Assembly (NCBI GenBank): GCA_037176885.1
Contig: JAWWNJ010000098.1
Span: forward strand, 620,001 to 684,000
Direction of reading: 5' to 3'
Source: Favolaschia claudopus
Lineage: Eukaryota > Basidiomycota > Agaricomycetes > Agaricales > Mycenaceae
DNA: 64,000 nucleotides
Below are positions 33,276-45,196 of the stretch, one piece after another. Numbering within the stretch: position 1 is the stretch's first letter; every line of letters starts with the position of its first letter. The notes beneath the pieces were generated by a model. That model made no database searches and was not told the DNA's origin. It saw only the letters and a list, made by a program, of their open reading frames with translations. The translations under genes were made by a program, and so were the position numbers.

Positions 33276-33335
33276 TGTAAGCATCTGCATTTTGGAGCCT
33301 TATACCGATGAATGGGGAAGCTTGCTTTCCCATAA
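33276..33335 (+). repeat. Dispersed repeat shared with the flank of 37455
   Basis: GTAAGCATCTGCATTTTGGA followed by CCGATGAATGGGGAAGCTTG. The same string follows the Tc1-type element at 37456-37510. Upstream, GTGCTTACAAAGCA (33254) matches the left flank of that element at 35771. This copy therefore represents the site before insertion. Confidence 0.7.
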
Positions 33336-34193
33336 AAAGAGCACAAAGAACACACAGTTGCAAGTAGATTGTGCAAGGATTTCACCTGGATATTGAGCCC
33401 TCTAAGAAAAAATCAGACTGGGAGGCAAGGGGGAACCGATCCGCGAAATCTACACTAAGGGTCGAAGTTTTTTTCTCAGCGAAATGGCGGACCTCAATTA
33501 GGGAATTCCCTTTTTCGGACGCGATCAATTCCCTTTCTCGGACGCGATCAATCACTCACACGCTGTTGGTGACGCGTGTATCTTGGCCCTTGCTTTGCTC
33601 CTTCACTCTCTACCGCGCGTATATGACTCTCGGACATCAGCAAGACCATAACTTGGCAATACACATGTGTCTACTCGAATGAATCTGGTTATTCTTGACT
33701 TATCTGCACTTTTTCGCACCTCTGCAAGACTCGCACACCCATGGCTTCCGACCATCAGCGTCGACACATTCAGAGTGGAACTGAGAAGAAGTGAGCGCTG
33801 TACATGTAAGAAATGAGAGGCATACCCAGACTGTCTCGCATCCCACCCTGCTGCAAAAATTGCCGTGTATGCCTTAATCACCGAGGGTAAATACAATCAA
33901 GTATCAATAACTCGCTGTTAGCCGGCCTTACAGTGATTCCATCGCTTGTGGGCACTATAATTTGTTACACATTCACTGGGGATTCATCCTAACCGCTGAA
34001 ACAAGCGTAAAAAAGCAAATCCATAATTCATATAAAACTTTTTTTTCGAGCTCGAGGGGACCCCCCTCCCCCTCGTCCAAATTAGGAAATTTCTTATCAT
34101 GGAAGCCCCTTGCTGGGAGGTGAGCCTTAATTAACTTGCCCTTAATATTAAGGGGATCTTAAGACTTAAGGGCTTAGCTTCAGATTTGACCCT

Positions 34194-34881
34194 TACAGTG
34201 GTGGCAAATAGAAATTGCCGTGGCTTTTTGGTAGAAATCTCGATGTATACTTCACCGAATGACCTCAAATAAGATGTAGAGATGGGTATGTGATACCTCT
34301 GTACCTCTCAGAACACTCAGCAACATATCATGCACTGAGAATGCATCAATAATGGATGGTTTCCGATTTTTGCCATATCCGGAAAAACACAATGTACCCT
34401 CAGCAAAAAAGTGTCATAATAGGATAAAAGTACTTGAAAAACAATGCTAGTTCTCACTTTGATTGACTGGAATTGATCGTTATTTGAGCTCACAACGGCC
34501 GCTCGAAGTAGGTCATTTTAGCTATTTTCTCTGCATTTTCAGCTATTTTGTGTGAAAATAGCCAACTCTGAGCGGTTGTTGTGAGCTCAAATGAGGGTCA
34601 ATTCCATTCAACAAAAGTGGAAACTAGGACTGTTTTTCAAGTACCTTCATCCTATTGTGACACTTTTTTGCTGAGGATACATTGAGTCTTTCCAGATATG
34701 GCAATAATCAGAAACTGTCCTGTTATTGATGCATTGTCAGGGCGTAATATATAGCTGAGTGTTTTAAGCAGTACAGAGGTATCATATATTTATCTCTACA
34801 TTTTATTTCAGGTCATTCGGTGAAGTATACAGCAAGATTTTGACCAAAAAGCCACGGCAATTTCTATTTGCCACCACTGTA
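34194..34881. mobile_element. MITE family M1, copy C (688 bp)
   Basis: Complete copy with the same TACAGTGGTGGCAAATAGAA ends and TA flanks. Its palindrome is in the opposite sense to that of copies B and D: the TGCACTGAGAATGCATCAAT arm is on the left here. Confidence 0.92.
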
Positions 34882-35807
34882 ATAACCCCTTAACATGCAA
34901 CACTGCTGAGCGGTCCCTAGCACACGGCCGCATTATTTTTCAACAATTATCAACTGTAGACAAAGCCTACATCTCGAAACAAGGAAACTGTGCAGTCATG
35001 ATCGCTTAGCTCTCGCCTGCCGGACTTGTCGCTTACTGTCTCTTCCAACGAAGGGATGAATTCTCTACCATCTTGCGGGGCGGACGCTTTCTTCAGCAGT
35101 ATATGGTGGGATGCTTTTGCTTCAAGTGGACCAGAACCACCTCAATTATTACCGCTATCACCAGAAACAGATTGCGGGCTTCTCTTTACAACGGATTGGA
35201 GGACGCCGTGTCAAATCGTGATGGCGAATTGAATCTTGGAGACCTCGGACAGCGCCTTCTTCATATATTGGAGGTCCACGGCACATGCAACAGCGAATCA
35301 AGACGCGATGGCTATAGCGCGTTACTATCGAAAGGTGAATAGATGAGTTTGCCGATGATAATTGTTTAGTACTCAAGATTCGCAGGTCGATCTGTTTATT
35401 ACCGTTACTGCGAATCCGCAATGGCCTGAGATCACTCAAGCTCTTCTTCCGGGACAGTCATCCTATGATCGTCCTGATTGGGTCGCGCGCGTCTCCATAT
35501 GAAGGAAAAACTCATCGTTCAAGAAATTCACACCAAGGGGATTTTCGGGGGAGTGCGCTGCTTACGTCTACAACATTGAATTCCAAAAACGCCCTACTAC
35601 AAACACAGTATTTATACTAAGAGAAAAGTATCTAGAATATAATAGAATGAAAAGCTGAGTATGGGATGGGGACTTCGTCCCCATAGGTGGAGAAGTCTTG
35701 CTTCATGATCAGTTCCGTGGGGGTGTTTGAGCGGAAGTTGCCGGAACGGGGACTTTATTACGACGCGCAGGTGCTTACAAAGCAGGGTATTGGACCCGTT
35801 CATTTGT

Positions 35808-37455
35808 CAGCTATTTTGGAAACGATAGACATTTTCGATTTTCGAGCTGAGTACGGCAACTCCCGGCAGACCTGTCATATAATCATTTTTAGCTACAACT
35901 CAGCTCCATCATGACGACGAGCGTTTCCCGCCAATATACAGTATACTCTCCTCACTCTCACCATGATACGACGAGGAAACCGCCGTCACATACCTAAGGA
36001 GCAGAAGAACAGCTCATCACCACAATGTCGGCCCATATTGTCTGTCCCCAGACATTGCATGCAGCTACCGACATCAGCGAGCGAACCATTTACCCGCATC
36101 ATCCGAACGTGGCGGACCACTGGGGACCACGTCCGAATTCTCTGCAGCTTGGTCGACCCCGCATTCTTACATCTTTTGATGTCGCGGTCTGTAATCTTCT
36201 CAATACCCTTTCGTATTTGACCCTTTGAGAAGTATCTTGAGGATCTTGTTGCGAGAACCCCCGACATCTATCTTTTCGAGCTACAGGAATGTTTGTACGA
36301 AGCCACGGGACTCGACGTCGCTAAAACCACCATCCGTGACGCCCTTTTGCGAATGGGTTATGTTCGGGTTCATGTAAGTAAAATTGCTGGGAGTTTCGTG
36401 CCGCTGACATGAGTATATCCTTAGATATCTCGAACTGCACTCGAAGCTGAGGAAAACAAACGGCTTGGGTTTCAATGTGAAGTTGGACAACACCCACCTC
36501 GAAGACTGGTTTTCCTAGACGAAGCAGCTTGCAATCGACATAAAACGCGGCGGCAGATGGCATGGGCGCCCATTGGAATGCGAGCACGGCGGCATGATTT
36601 TTTTGTCCGAGGCATCCGGTATGTGTTTCTGCTCTTGCCAGCGCTACGTGCCTGCTGATATGTATAGTTATTCTGTTCTTCCGGCAATTTGCCTCAATGG
36701 CATACTTCACTTGACTTCGATCCTGGACCGCCGTAGAGTTCCGCAACTATCTCGATATTCTCCTTGACCGCATGAATCCCTTTCCGCAGGACAACTCCGT
36801 CTCGTCATGGACAACGCACGTGTTCATCACTTTGATGGGATTCGAGAGATGGTCGAGGGACGGTGCGTAGCATACATATATCCTATTGATTGCCAACTCA
36901 CTGAATTTGATTTACAGCGGGCGCCGACTGATTTATCTGTCACCATATTCCTCCCGACTTCAATCCATGCGAAGAAGGGTTTTCATGCATGTCCGACGCA
37001 ACCGGGACGATGTTCTCAGCTCGATGGAAGGGCGTGATGGTTGCGACCCCATAGCAACTTTGTGGGAAGCGGCTCATTGTCGAGAGAGGCCTGTAATTGG
37101 GCCACTGCGAGCTGTCCCGTCCGGTGAGAGCAGGGGGAGGGCCGACGCCAAGAAGATATGGTGCAATAGTGTTTTGCATGGTGTCAAAACCGGTCGAAAA
37201 GTAGAATAGGTGGGCGCCTTGGACTCGTTGAGCGAGGATATATAGCGCAGCGTATGCTCCACACGATCGTCAGCCTGCTCGTCATGACTGTAAGTCTCCA
37301 GTGACGCTGTAACCGTACTAGATGGTCGTTGTCGAGGAGGTATTAGCAGAAAAGGTTATTCTAAATTTGGCACTATGTAGTTACGACCTCGTCTCGGCGG
37401 CTCGGCCCGAACTCAGCTAAAAAATCGAAACTGTCTATCGTTTCCAAAATAGCTG
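35808..37455 (+). mobile_element. Tc1/mariner-type element, 1648 bp
   Basis: Inverted ends CAGCTATTTTGGAAACGATA and the complement continue for about 50 bp with interruptions (TTTCGATTTT, AGCTGAGT). They enclose the transposase pseudogene. The size is standard for an autonomous Tc1/mariner element. It sits inside the dispersed repeat seen uninterrupted at 33250-33335. Flanks read ATTTGT and GTAAGC, so the duplication is GT or a mutated TA. Confidence 0.75.
35963..37040 (+). pseudogene. Tc1/mariner-like DDE transposase pseudogene
   Basis: The N-terminal helix-turn-helix part is eroded but readable (ATDISERTIY, then GRPRILTSFDV). It is followed by LFELQECLYEATGLDVAKTT and IRDALLRMGYVRVH before an intron at 36376-36424. 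The catalytic core follows: RRLVFLDEAACNRHKTR gives the first aspartate, NSVLVMDNARVHHFDGI the second, and DFNPCEEGF the third acidic position. Further lesions are a splice or gap near 36620-36667 and a one-base frameshift between LSPYS and PDFNP near 36950. The enzyme would have cut and pasted the element 35808-37455, but the frameshifts make it inactive. Family identity rests on the DDE motif order and the NARVHH box. Confidence 0.75.
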
Positions 37456-37510
37456 GTAAGCATCTGCATTTTGGAGACCTATACCGATGAATGGGGAAGG
37501 AGCAAGCTTC
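37456..37510 (+). repeat. Dispersed repeat copy, right flank of the Tc1-type element
   Basis: GTAAGCATCTGCATTTTGGA and CCGATGAATGGGGAAGGAGC, close to 33276-33335. Marks where the 1648 bp element inserted. Confidence 0.7.
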
Positions 37511-38311
37511 CGCATAAAGAATATTCTGGAGTAATACTCCAACATTGGGTATCCATTTTGATGGTGTACCGTGGCAGACCTGATCTGAGCTTCAGGGTCC
37601 TGTGTGAGGGTGTGAGTTCAGCCTCATATGCATATTATTGTTGACCTATGGTGTTGGTTATAGAGCATACCTCGAAATTTCTTTACGCAACGCGGGGAGC
37701 AGGCTCCCCCAATTATATGATTTGTGTTGTTACCGCCCCTCCTTACACTCATGTTCAGCGTCAAGGATTATGTGGCCGTGGTAACGGGTATGAATTCTTG
37801 TACTTACTGTGAATTTACATTCGCTGAACTGGCAAGTGGCGGGACGGTTATCTCGTTGATGTTCCCACGAGTACTTAATTCTACTGGTCATGTTTGCTAT
37901 TCAGATACATGTTACAACAATTCTACGAGCTATTTGAATGCCCTTGAGCTCTAGGTAGTCACCGTGCCCGATCGTTGCCCGATGGTGTTGTCATCATAAC
38001 AGGAACGAGGCGCAAAGGCTTCGATTCTCGAAATCGGAAATCACCATAACGCATTCAATAACGCTCACAAGCCCTTGGCAGGAGGAGAAATTGAAAATGA
38101 AAGTCTATTGTGCGGAAAGAATACTAGGTACGAAAAGCAGGGTAGATAGCAGGAAGCACGACTGTGCTACAGTTTTTGCGATTAGAATTGGAGTTGTGTA
38201 GCGAGCACGGCGATATTTGTAACAGCTGAGCAAGAAGTGATGTTGGCATAGTCAAAGCAAGGAAAAAAATCAGGTCACGTACTCGGGTCTCGTACCGAGC
38301 GAGGCAATCAA

Positions 38312-38800
38312 CTATGAACACGAAAGAAAATACGCAGACAGCGCAGGGAGGTCATTTGAAGTGGCTTCCGTGTATCCCTGGCGCCGGCGCCACTGTGCTT
38401 GAACGCGACGACGTTGCCAAAAAAACGGTTTTGACGCGGCTCCGGACGTAATGTGGTAAATGGCGCGGTTGATAGGCGACGCTGTGCCTAGCGCGGTCGG
38501 AGAATAGAAGATATGCAAGGGAAAGCGAAGAGGCTCGCCGTTGAGGCCTTGCGTGAGCACAATGTTGTCGGGTGGTGCGTCGAAGTACGCCTGAAGCATT
38601 GGAATGGGGGCAGATTCCTTGTGAGGGGCGCTGGGGCGGCCGGCATTTGACGGTAATGATCCTGGGTCGATCTATAACGGGATTAGTACCGGAAACGCGT
38701 CGGTCGTACAAAGCACATACATACCTTCCTCAGCCAAAAAAAGGATAGCACTGACAGAGATGTATTCTGGCTCGGCCGGGGGTGGGGTTGCAATCATGTT
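38312..38800 (-). CDS. Hypothetical protein, probably two or more exons
   Basis: The main open segment reads PIPMLQAYFDAPPDNIVLTQ, LNGEPLRFPLHIFYSP and INRAIYHITSGAASKPFF. It continues after a possible frameshift as GNVVAFKHSG and ends with GYTEATSNDLPALSAYF. An upstream open piece (38725-38800) contains EPEYISVSAILFLAEE, followed by a GTATGT donor and a TATAG acceptor. The composition and phrases resemble short hypothetical proteins common in agaricomycetes, as I recall. No domain with known function was identified. The join around 38400 is uncertain, so this may be a pseudogene. Confidence 0.35.
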
Positions 38801-39111
38801 GGAACCGTATTGTGCAGTGGCGGAATGACAGTGCGCCCGATGGCATGGCCAGTCCTAAAACGAGAATGAATCCGAGCTCAAGATATGCAGATTTCTAGAA
38901 AAGAAAGAAACGCACGCTACGCATATGCTCGGGCGAACAATACCACGAGTTCTGACAACGGCTACACCACAGTGAAGTGGCGCGGTTGCAGACAGCGCAG
39001 GGGTGGTTTATAGCGGGGTGGGGCATAGACGAGACGCGCCGTCGAGAAAATGCGAATACACAGGTGGAAAGAAAGTCGGTAAAATACAGCTTAGGTTTAG
39101 TCTCCCGCAGT

Positions 39112-39162
39112 CAGACTCTATGAGATATATGATAGTCGATATATCTTTTTATATAGAGTCTG
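39112..39162. repeat. Short hairpin
   Basis: CAGACTCTATGAGATATAT is complemented by ATATAGAGTCTG with a loop around GATAGTCG. A possible relic of a small element. Confidence 0.55.
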
Positions 39163-40159
39163 ATTTTGTTGGCACCTGTCAAATGGGACCTCGGATTTTG
39201 TGACAATTTTTGATGGCACGTGCAGATAGTCCCACGCCCAAATTCGGACGATTTTGCTATTGCCCCAGACCTACAGGCACTTTAAATCCATAAACCATTG
39301 CAGGGGGCACTATTAAACCATGCACCACTAATTTGTATGGGCTCAGGACTCGAATATTGATAGGAAGTGTGAATTCAACCAATTTTGATACCTCGTTGAA
39401 AACTCCGTCGTTTTTGTATGTCTACTGTCAGGGTAAGCGGCCACTACCTTTCCTAGGCTATTCAATTGTCTCAAGACTGCACATATGCGCACAGACTCGC
39501 AAAAGGTGGCCAAACGAAGCCTTGCGTCCCAATCCGGACGTGAGAAATGTGACATGTCACATTAAAAACCGAGGTCCTGGTTGACAGGCGCCAACAAATA
39601 CAGACTAGCTTAGGTTGAGAAACGACGGTCCCTTGCTTTATATGTGACAGAATGAGACCGGGAAGCAGCAGGTATCTGAGGCCGCCGCGCAGAAAAAATG
39701 AGGAAGAACCGATCAAGATGAAACTATGAGGACCGGTGGGTCCCTCCCACTGTGCGAATTTCATGATCTTTCGTCGGATTTCATGATGAAACGTTACGAT
39801 CCGGGGTCCTGAAATTCCTAACGACTGTGGGGCCCGTTCCTAACGTTTTTTCATGACATTTTGTCATGATCTTCGCAATGATTCGTCCGAAAGTACCACC
39901 GAAGCGCTACCCAGCTATCCGACGTCTTACTCCTTATGAAACTCCATGGAAGAGGTGTAAAACAGGATATATTTCAAGTACTGGACAATACAGTTGCAGT
40001 ACTACTATAATAATACTCTGACCTTCAAAATCTCGCCACCGTCGCGATCAGCCGTACTGAAAACAGCTTGCGTGTCTCGGAAACACACTACGGAGAATGA
40101 AAAAGAGGTAGAGAAGGGAAGCAACTCACCGAGTTACTATTAGACAGATCATTGAATGC
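39163..40159. other. No gene recognised
   Basis: Short frames only. CATGATTTCATGATG-like strings near 39760-39870 form minor repeats. No domain and no exon chain. Confidence 0.35.
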
Positions 40160-40403
40160 TCTGTCGTCATCAAAGAGCTAAATTACAGGGAAAGAGCGCA
40201 TTAATGAGCTGCAAATGCACTCTCGCAGAATCACTCACAATGATAGCCTGCCCAACCACTTCATCCCGGGTCATCCTTCGCCACCCCTTACTCCTTTGAG
40301 AGTCTTGCACACTGCAGAGAGATCGAGCTCGATACGACGGAGTGGATTGACTCCGATTGAGCCTAGAGGGTGTTGGAAGCCTAGAGGGTGTTGGACTTAG
40401 CAA
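40041..40403 (-). CDS. Candidate small multi-exon gene, unrecognised
   Basis: Exon one starts MLSPTPSRLPTPSRLNRSQS, a proline/serine/arginine-rich leader, and reaches TRDEVVGQAII before a GTGAGTGATT donor. A TTTAG acceptor leads to LFDDDRAFNDLSNSNS, which ends at a second GTGAGTT donor. A possible third exon follows the CCGTAG acceptor near 40090. Well-formed donors and acceptors favour a real gene, but the phases do not join unambiguously and no family was recognised. Confidence 0.3.
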
Positions 40404-41740
40404 CTAACCGCGTGTCTTAGCACTTATTATTAATTGAGGCTCGATACTGGTGTCGGTGGGAGAAAAAAAAAAAAAAAAAAAGAAATAAAGGAACGAAAAA
40501 AGGGAGGGAATCTCACGGAGATTGCCGGGAACTTCTGACTGCTGTCAAACCGTTTCCGTTTCCGTCACATCTCCGGGGGTCAGAGTTCGAAAAGATTTTT
40601 GTGTATCTTCAACGGGAGTGCATAATTCTTGCAAATAATTGGGCGAAATTAGCTAGCTATTAAAAAGCTATAGGCTTTTTTAAACCGCTATCTAGCAGGG
40701 GGTGAGTTTCCTTTTGACTTTTCTTCCCCTCCGGCAATATACTGACGGAGCTTGAAATTCACGATCCGAGGCGGCAAGGCGCGTCGATCACGGATCTGCC
40801 CTGAAATCCGAAATCCGAAGTCCGAATTGAGTCCGAATCGACTTCAACTTGGCAATCAACAATGGTTCAACACAACCCAAACACAACCGCTCGATGCTCA
40901 ATCAATCAACGGAAGTCCTCGACAGAAGCAGGTAAGTATAAGGTCCTAGACAGAGCCATAACTAACTATCCACAAAATTTCTGTCTGTGCACAAAAGCCA
41001 CACCGGTTCGATCATTTAAAGCACATTTCATTCATTTGGATTGTAAGCTTGAAGTACGCCTCTCAGTGGGAGTAATGCCCTCTGTATTTCTCTTACATCC
41101 CTTCCCAGTCGTATCCAAAGTGACCCCATTTTCAGACATTGACACGATCACACTGATTCTCAACAGAATCCTCGTGCACCACACTCACACATTCATTCAG
41201 CACTCAGCAAATGAGCATAGAGTATCTTCCATCTGTTGGAGTTACTGTCAACAGGTCGACCACTATTGAAGACTTCTGTTGATTTGAAGGTGCGTTGATC
41301 TCCCAGTGTTGAGTTGAACACAGCTGGAATTGACCTCAAGTTGTTATGTGTATTTCTCGCTATCATTGACCAGTATTCAGTATTGAAGCGCAGCAAGAAG
41401 ATGAACATCTTAAAGGCGCCGTTATTGGTTTGATTATGCAACTGTGAGTGGTTCAGACAATTCTCCGAGCACATACAAGCCGTTTCCAAATCTGTTGACA
41501 AGAATTGGAAGAACTCCAGCCCAATGAATGAAAGCTGTGGGTGTGGTGATTTTTTGAAGTTAGGCAAGTTGTTGAATCACATATTTTACTAGAAGAGCAG
41601 TCTCTTGGGAAGCATTCACCATTTTTTATTTCAAAACAATTTAAACCCTCCAAAAACTTCCCGACTCGACGGAACGAAGTCTGAGAGAAACAAACTTTTT
41701 AAAGTGATACAGGGCCCTACTAGGACAGCAATAAGCAATG

Positions 41741-42050
41741 TACAGTGGCGGCGGGATCTGATGCCACCCCCAGAAATTGATGTGACCCCAATCGACTCAA
41801 AAGTTCCAGAAATGGGCTGTTCTATTTTTAGGGGTGGCATCAGATGGCGCCGCCACTAGGGGCGCTCAATTCTTAGCTCGTCAGCTCGTCTCGTCCGTAA
41901 AATATCGATTTCCTGATGAGGGGATCAAAATTTGATGGGAAGTGGAGAGAAATGCGGAGTGGGATCAGCAGCTCATCAGCTCATCATCCAATTAAATAAT
42001 TTCTGGGACGAGACGAGCCGACGAGCTAAGAATTGAGCGCCCCTACTGTA
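41741..42050. mobile_element. MITE split by a second MITE
   Basis: The outer element starts TACAGTGGCGGCGGGATCTG and ends GGCGCCGCCACT plus GTA. Its internal arms GATGCCACCCC and GGGGTGGCATC are complementary. The last three bases, GTA, are separated from CCACT by the inner element at 41858-42044. The trinucleotide ACT occurs on both sides. Confidence 0.8.
41858..42044. mobile_element. Inner MITE, 187 bp, 3 bp target duplication
   Basis: The left end AGGGGCGCTCAATTCTTAGC and the right end GCTAAGAATTGAGCGCCCCT are perfect complements, with arms extending about 45 bp (CGTCTCGTCC and GGACGAGACG). ACT flanks both sides (41855-41857, 42045-42047). The three-base duplication differs from the TA families and suggests another transposase class. 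Confidence 0.85.
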
Positions 42051-42227
42051 GTGTGCATTTTGCATGCGTGCACCGTTGGTGCAACGGCCTCTTACCAGTA
42101 TTTCGCAGCGCTGCCCAAGTGCTGCCATTGAATGGCTGCCGGAGCGGTGGGACCGCGCGGACCGGCATTTCAAACTCCGCCGATATCTGGATACCAGTAT
42201 TTCCCACCGCCATCAAATTTGCGGAGG

Positions 42228-42442
42228 GAAAAAACGGCAATTTCGGTTATTTTTAAGTAGTAGCCGAGCATCGGAACGGGACCAACATGAGCATGTACGT
42301 GACCGTGACCCTTGGCGTCATAGAGCCGACCTTGTGCCGACTGCTTCATTTTCGTTTCTGAACCTGCTGCCGACGGGCACCACCGGCCATCTATCGGCTA
42401 TTCTATATATAGTCGTTTTCGTCTTCGTTTCTAGTATATACT
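42228..42442 (+). mobile_element. Fragment of the 14263-14986 element
   Basis: Matches its right 240 bp, including AAGTAGTAGCCGAGCATCGG, CCTTGGCGTCATAGAGCCGA and TTTCTAGTATATACT at the end, with small deletions. Lies just upstream of the kinase-like gene and may contribute to its upstream region. Confidence 0.85.
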
Positions 42443-42463
42443 CCTCCTAACTTAACCTCTGTC

Positions 42464-43588
42464 ATGGATAGTGCCCCCTGCTGGAGCTTTGCCAAAGAGG
42501 ATTGGTTGCGCTGCCAGGGCTTTCTGTCCGAGAATGGCGTCCTCTTGTATTATTGCGACGAATTCCACAATGAACCTCGTCCTATGATGCTCCCCGCCGC
42601 TGACTCGTTCCATCCACGGCATGCAGAGGATTTTGTGCACACTGTATCCGGCAGACGCGTCCGCACCCCCCGCGACATGTGGTACCCTGTGAGTCCTCTT
42701 TCTTTCTGCCGTATCCTGCTGATATTCCAGTAGCCACGGCCCGCGGTTGAGCTCGGGCTTGATCGTTGCAGGCGCCAAGTAATTATAAAAGCGGTTGCCC
42801 CTGGGGCTGCGGAGGCACGGATACTGGAACGGTTGGCATTGGGTCCGCTACGTGATCATCCAGACAATCACACCATCCCGATCGTTTCCATCCTGCACAA
42901 TATTATTATTAATGATCGTGCCACGTTCTTAGTCCACGCTCAATGGGGACAGTGGCGGCTGGAGCGAACACCCTGCAGTCTCAGCTTCTGGGCGGGAACG
43001 CAGGCGTACCAGCTTCTCCAAGGCCTTGCTTTCATGCACGATCAGGGCATAGCTCATGGAGTCAGTACCCCTTAAAACCTTGCTGTCCGCTGAACGATTC
43101 CCCAGGATCTCTACTATGGTAACATCGTATGCAACTTCGGCTCACTGCGCAGTCGGGATAATCCATGCCTCTCATTCGAGAACTTCCAAGAGAGCGGCAA
43201 CTACCGCGTTGCCTTCATTGACTTCGGCGAGGCCCGTGACTTTGGCGTGTCAGGCTCAATTCAGATCCCTTGCCCACGCCCAGTGTCTGGTCCACCCGCC
43301 GACTTCCGAGCCCCGGAAATAGATCATTGCAAGACCTTCGACCCCTTCGCCGCCGACGTGTTCAGTATGGCACGTCTGGTCCTTGCTCTAGACCCCCGCT
43401 TGCGGTGCGCCATTTGATAACACTCTAAGTATAGTTCTGATTTGCAGAAGATTCCTGAAGCCTACCGGGCTCTTCTGAACGACATGGGCCATCCAGATCC
43501 TAGCGTCCGTCCGTCTGCCCGAGTTGCATTGGAACGGCTCGAAAGCCTAAACCGTTTCCAGACCGCACATCAGTGGTGCGCCAGTTGA
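42464..43588 (+). CDS. Protein kinase-like domain protein
   Basis: Start ATG at 42464 (MDSAPCWSFAKEDW). Exon one ends RTPRDMW; an intron at 42682-42771 joins to RQVIIKAVAPGAAEARILER, where the AIKAV-like lysine and the following glutamate fit the ATP-anchoring pair. Helical-lobe segments follow, with QAYQLLQGLAFMHDQGIAHG. An intron at 43061-43105 sits exactly between HG and DLYYGNIV. That junction forms the catalytic loop H-G-D-x4-N. AFIDFGEA supplies the DFG metal-binding aspartate, and PADFRAPEI with FDPFAADVFSMARL fits the APE and F-helix. A last intron near 43400 leads to PEAYRALLNDMGHPDPSVRP and a stop at 43588. All catalytic residues are present, so it may be active. It resembles the small fungal kinase-like proteins expanded in agaricomycetes. 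Substrate unknown. The last donor is uncertain. Confidence 0.75.
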
Positions 43589-44088
43589 TGCTTCCAACTT
43601 CACAAATCAGCTAGCGTCATCCAACATACGGAATGCGAGTAGAATTTTGGTTTCAATGGTGTACCCCAAATAAATCCCTAATTTGGTTGGGCAATTAGAA
43701 TCCTTAGCCCGTGAGTACATACGGCTAAGTACTCCTATATGCATGTGCCGTGGGAAGCCTCCGTCTATAGAAAAACCATGTGTGAGCGCAACTCACACAA
43801 CGGACAAGAGATAATCCGAGAAGACATGAGTATTCCACGAAGGGTTTGTCAGATGTCTACTATCCGTTTGTTTCTTACCATCCCGATGCCCCAGGCAATC
43901 AAAGTGGGTTGCGACCTCCTTCCCTGAAACCTCCCTGCTGACGGCTGCCGCAGAAATACGCTCGCGTCCGCTGGCGCCGTCGCTCCACTGACGAGTGGAG
44001 AGATGGGACATACCTAGGCTACCGCCAAGTGTCAACCAAAGGAACGAAAGGTCACGTCATTGAGTTCCCATCAGACTCCGATGGGATG

Positions 44089-44430
44089 TACAGTGCCGGA
44101 CACCCAAAGTCGACAATGTTGATTGCCGCCGAACGGGAATTTTGGGGATAACTTCAGAATCGGATTCGCCGACCCCGGAAAAGCTCAAAAAACCACCTCC
44201 GAAGTTTTTCCCACGACATTTTGGCTGTGGCCAAATTTTTGGGGTCAAAAATCGAAACTCTGTGTACCTCTAGCGCAAAAATTTTGATCTCTGAGTAGTG
44301 CCGGAGAGAGTATGACGGCCGTGACTGCAATCTAGGCGGAAATCCGTGCAAACTTTCAAAATCAACTCACGGCAGCGGAACGGCACGGTGGGCGGCACGT
44401 GTTCGGTGACGGAATTGATCAACATCTTAA
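44089..44430 (+). mobile_element. Truncated MITE, family M4
   Basis: Starts TACAGTGCCGGACACCCAAA and follows the 26098 copy through CCACCTCCGAAGTTTTTCCC to GGAATTGATCAACAT. The right terminal repeat is missing. Confidence 0.88.
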
Positions 44431-44439
44431 GTCAAACTT

Positions 44440-44660
44440 ACCTGATTTACAGCAGTTTGCAGATGTAATGACACCACGTCGCATCACATGTAAAGAAAGC
44501 ACGAAAAATACGTCTTCTTGTATCGCCTCGTTCTTGCTCGTTTCTTGCCCAATATCGACTATTTTTGTATGTATGAGGTCGCCTTAATCCGGGCCTCAAG
44601 ACGCTGGTATTTTATTGTCAAAATTCCGACTTTGATTTTGGTCGACATCCACTTGACATC
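44440..44660 (+). repeat. Large inverted duplication, left arm
   Basis: GCAGTTTGCAGATGTAATGA with CACCACGTCGCATCACATG, and further on ATCCGGGC and GACATCCAC. The reverse complement lies at 45585-45800. The arms are about 75 percent alike by eye and separated by about 0.9 kb holding the 420 bp element 44777-45196. Confidence 0.7.
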
Positions 44661-44776
44661 CAGCTTCTCCAACGTTGTCGCGCTCCTAGCAGGGTTATGC
44701 ACACAGAATGAGTCTTGAGATCTCCAGAAAATAGTCATCTGGCATGCTTAGTAGTGTATGTGTGGTACAAAGTGGC

Positions 44777-45196
44777 TAAGGTAGGGGACATACAAATGCT
44801 GTGAACGTCCAAATATGGACAAGATCAGATCAATTCGAATATCGCGCGACCTCTGACCACTTTGGGGCTTATCCGTCCCATGAATATGTAGATATACTTC
44901 TTGCCTACAACTCCAGCTACTTTGTACAACATTCGGCGAGCTGTGGATACTGTAGTTGCGGCCAGAACAAGCCATCAACTTTTCCCATGATTGATTGATG
45001 GGAATTTTGAGAGCACATCTCCTCCCGCAACTCGAGGTCAAATCCTTAGCGGGCTGGGTGGGGAATGTATAGAAGGTTTATCTACAGATTCATGGAAGGA
45101 ATAAAGCACAACCGTGCTTGAACTGACCTAGTGAAAGGATTGATCTGATCTTGTCCATATTTGGACGTTCACAGCATTTGTATGTCCCCTACCTTA
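44777..45196. mobile_element. DNA element with about 55 bp inverted ends, 420 bp
   Basis: TAAGGTAGGGGACATACAAA at the left and its complement at the right extend through GTCCAAATATGGACAAGATC with almost no mismatch. TA is present at both edges. Non-coding interior. It lies between the arms of the larger inverted duplication. Confidence 0.88.

Larger units (their letters stand above)
31799..34193. other. Largely non-coding interval
   Basis: Holds a foldback at 32063-32164 and a short dispersed repeat at 33276-33335. Several short open frames at 32445-33896 carry no recognisable domain and overlap on both strands. No gene is supported. Confidence 0.4.

Noticed and set aside
42064..42130. tRNA-like string near GTTGGTGCAACGGCC
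   Set aside because: No acceptor stem or T-arm consistent with a tRNA could be paired.
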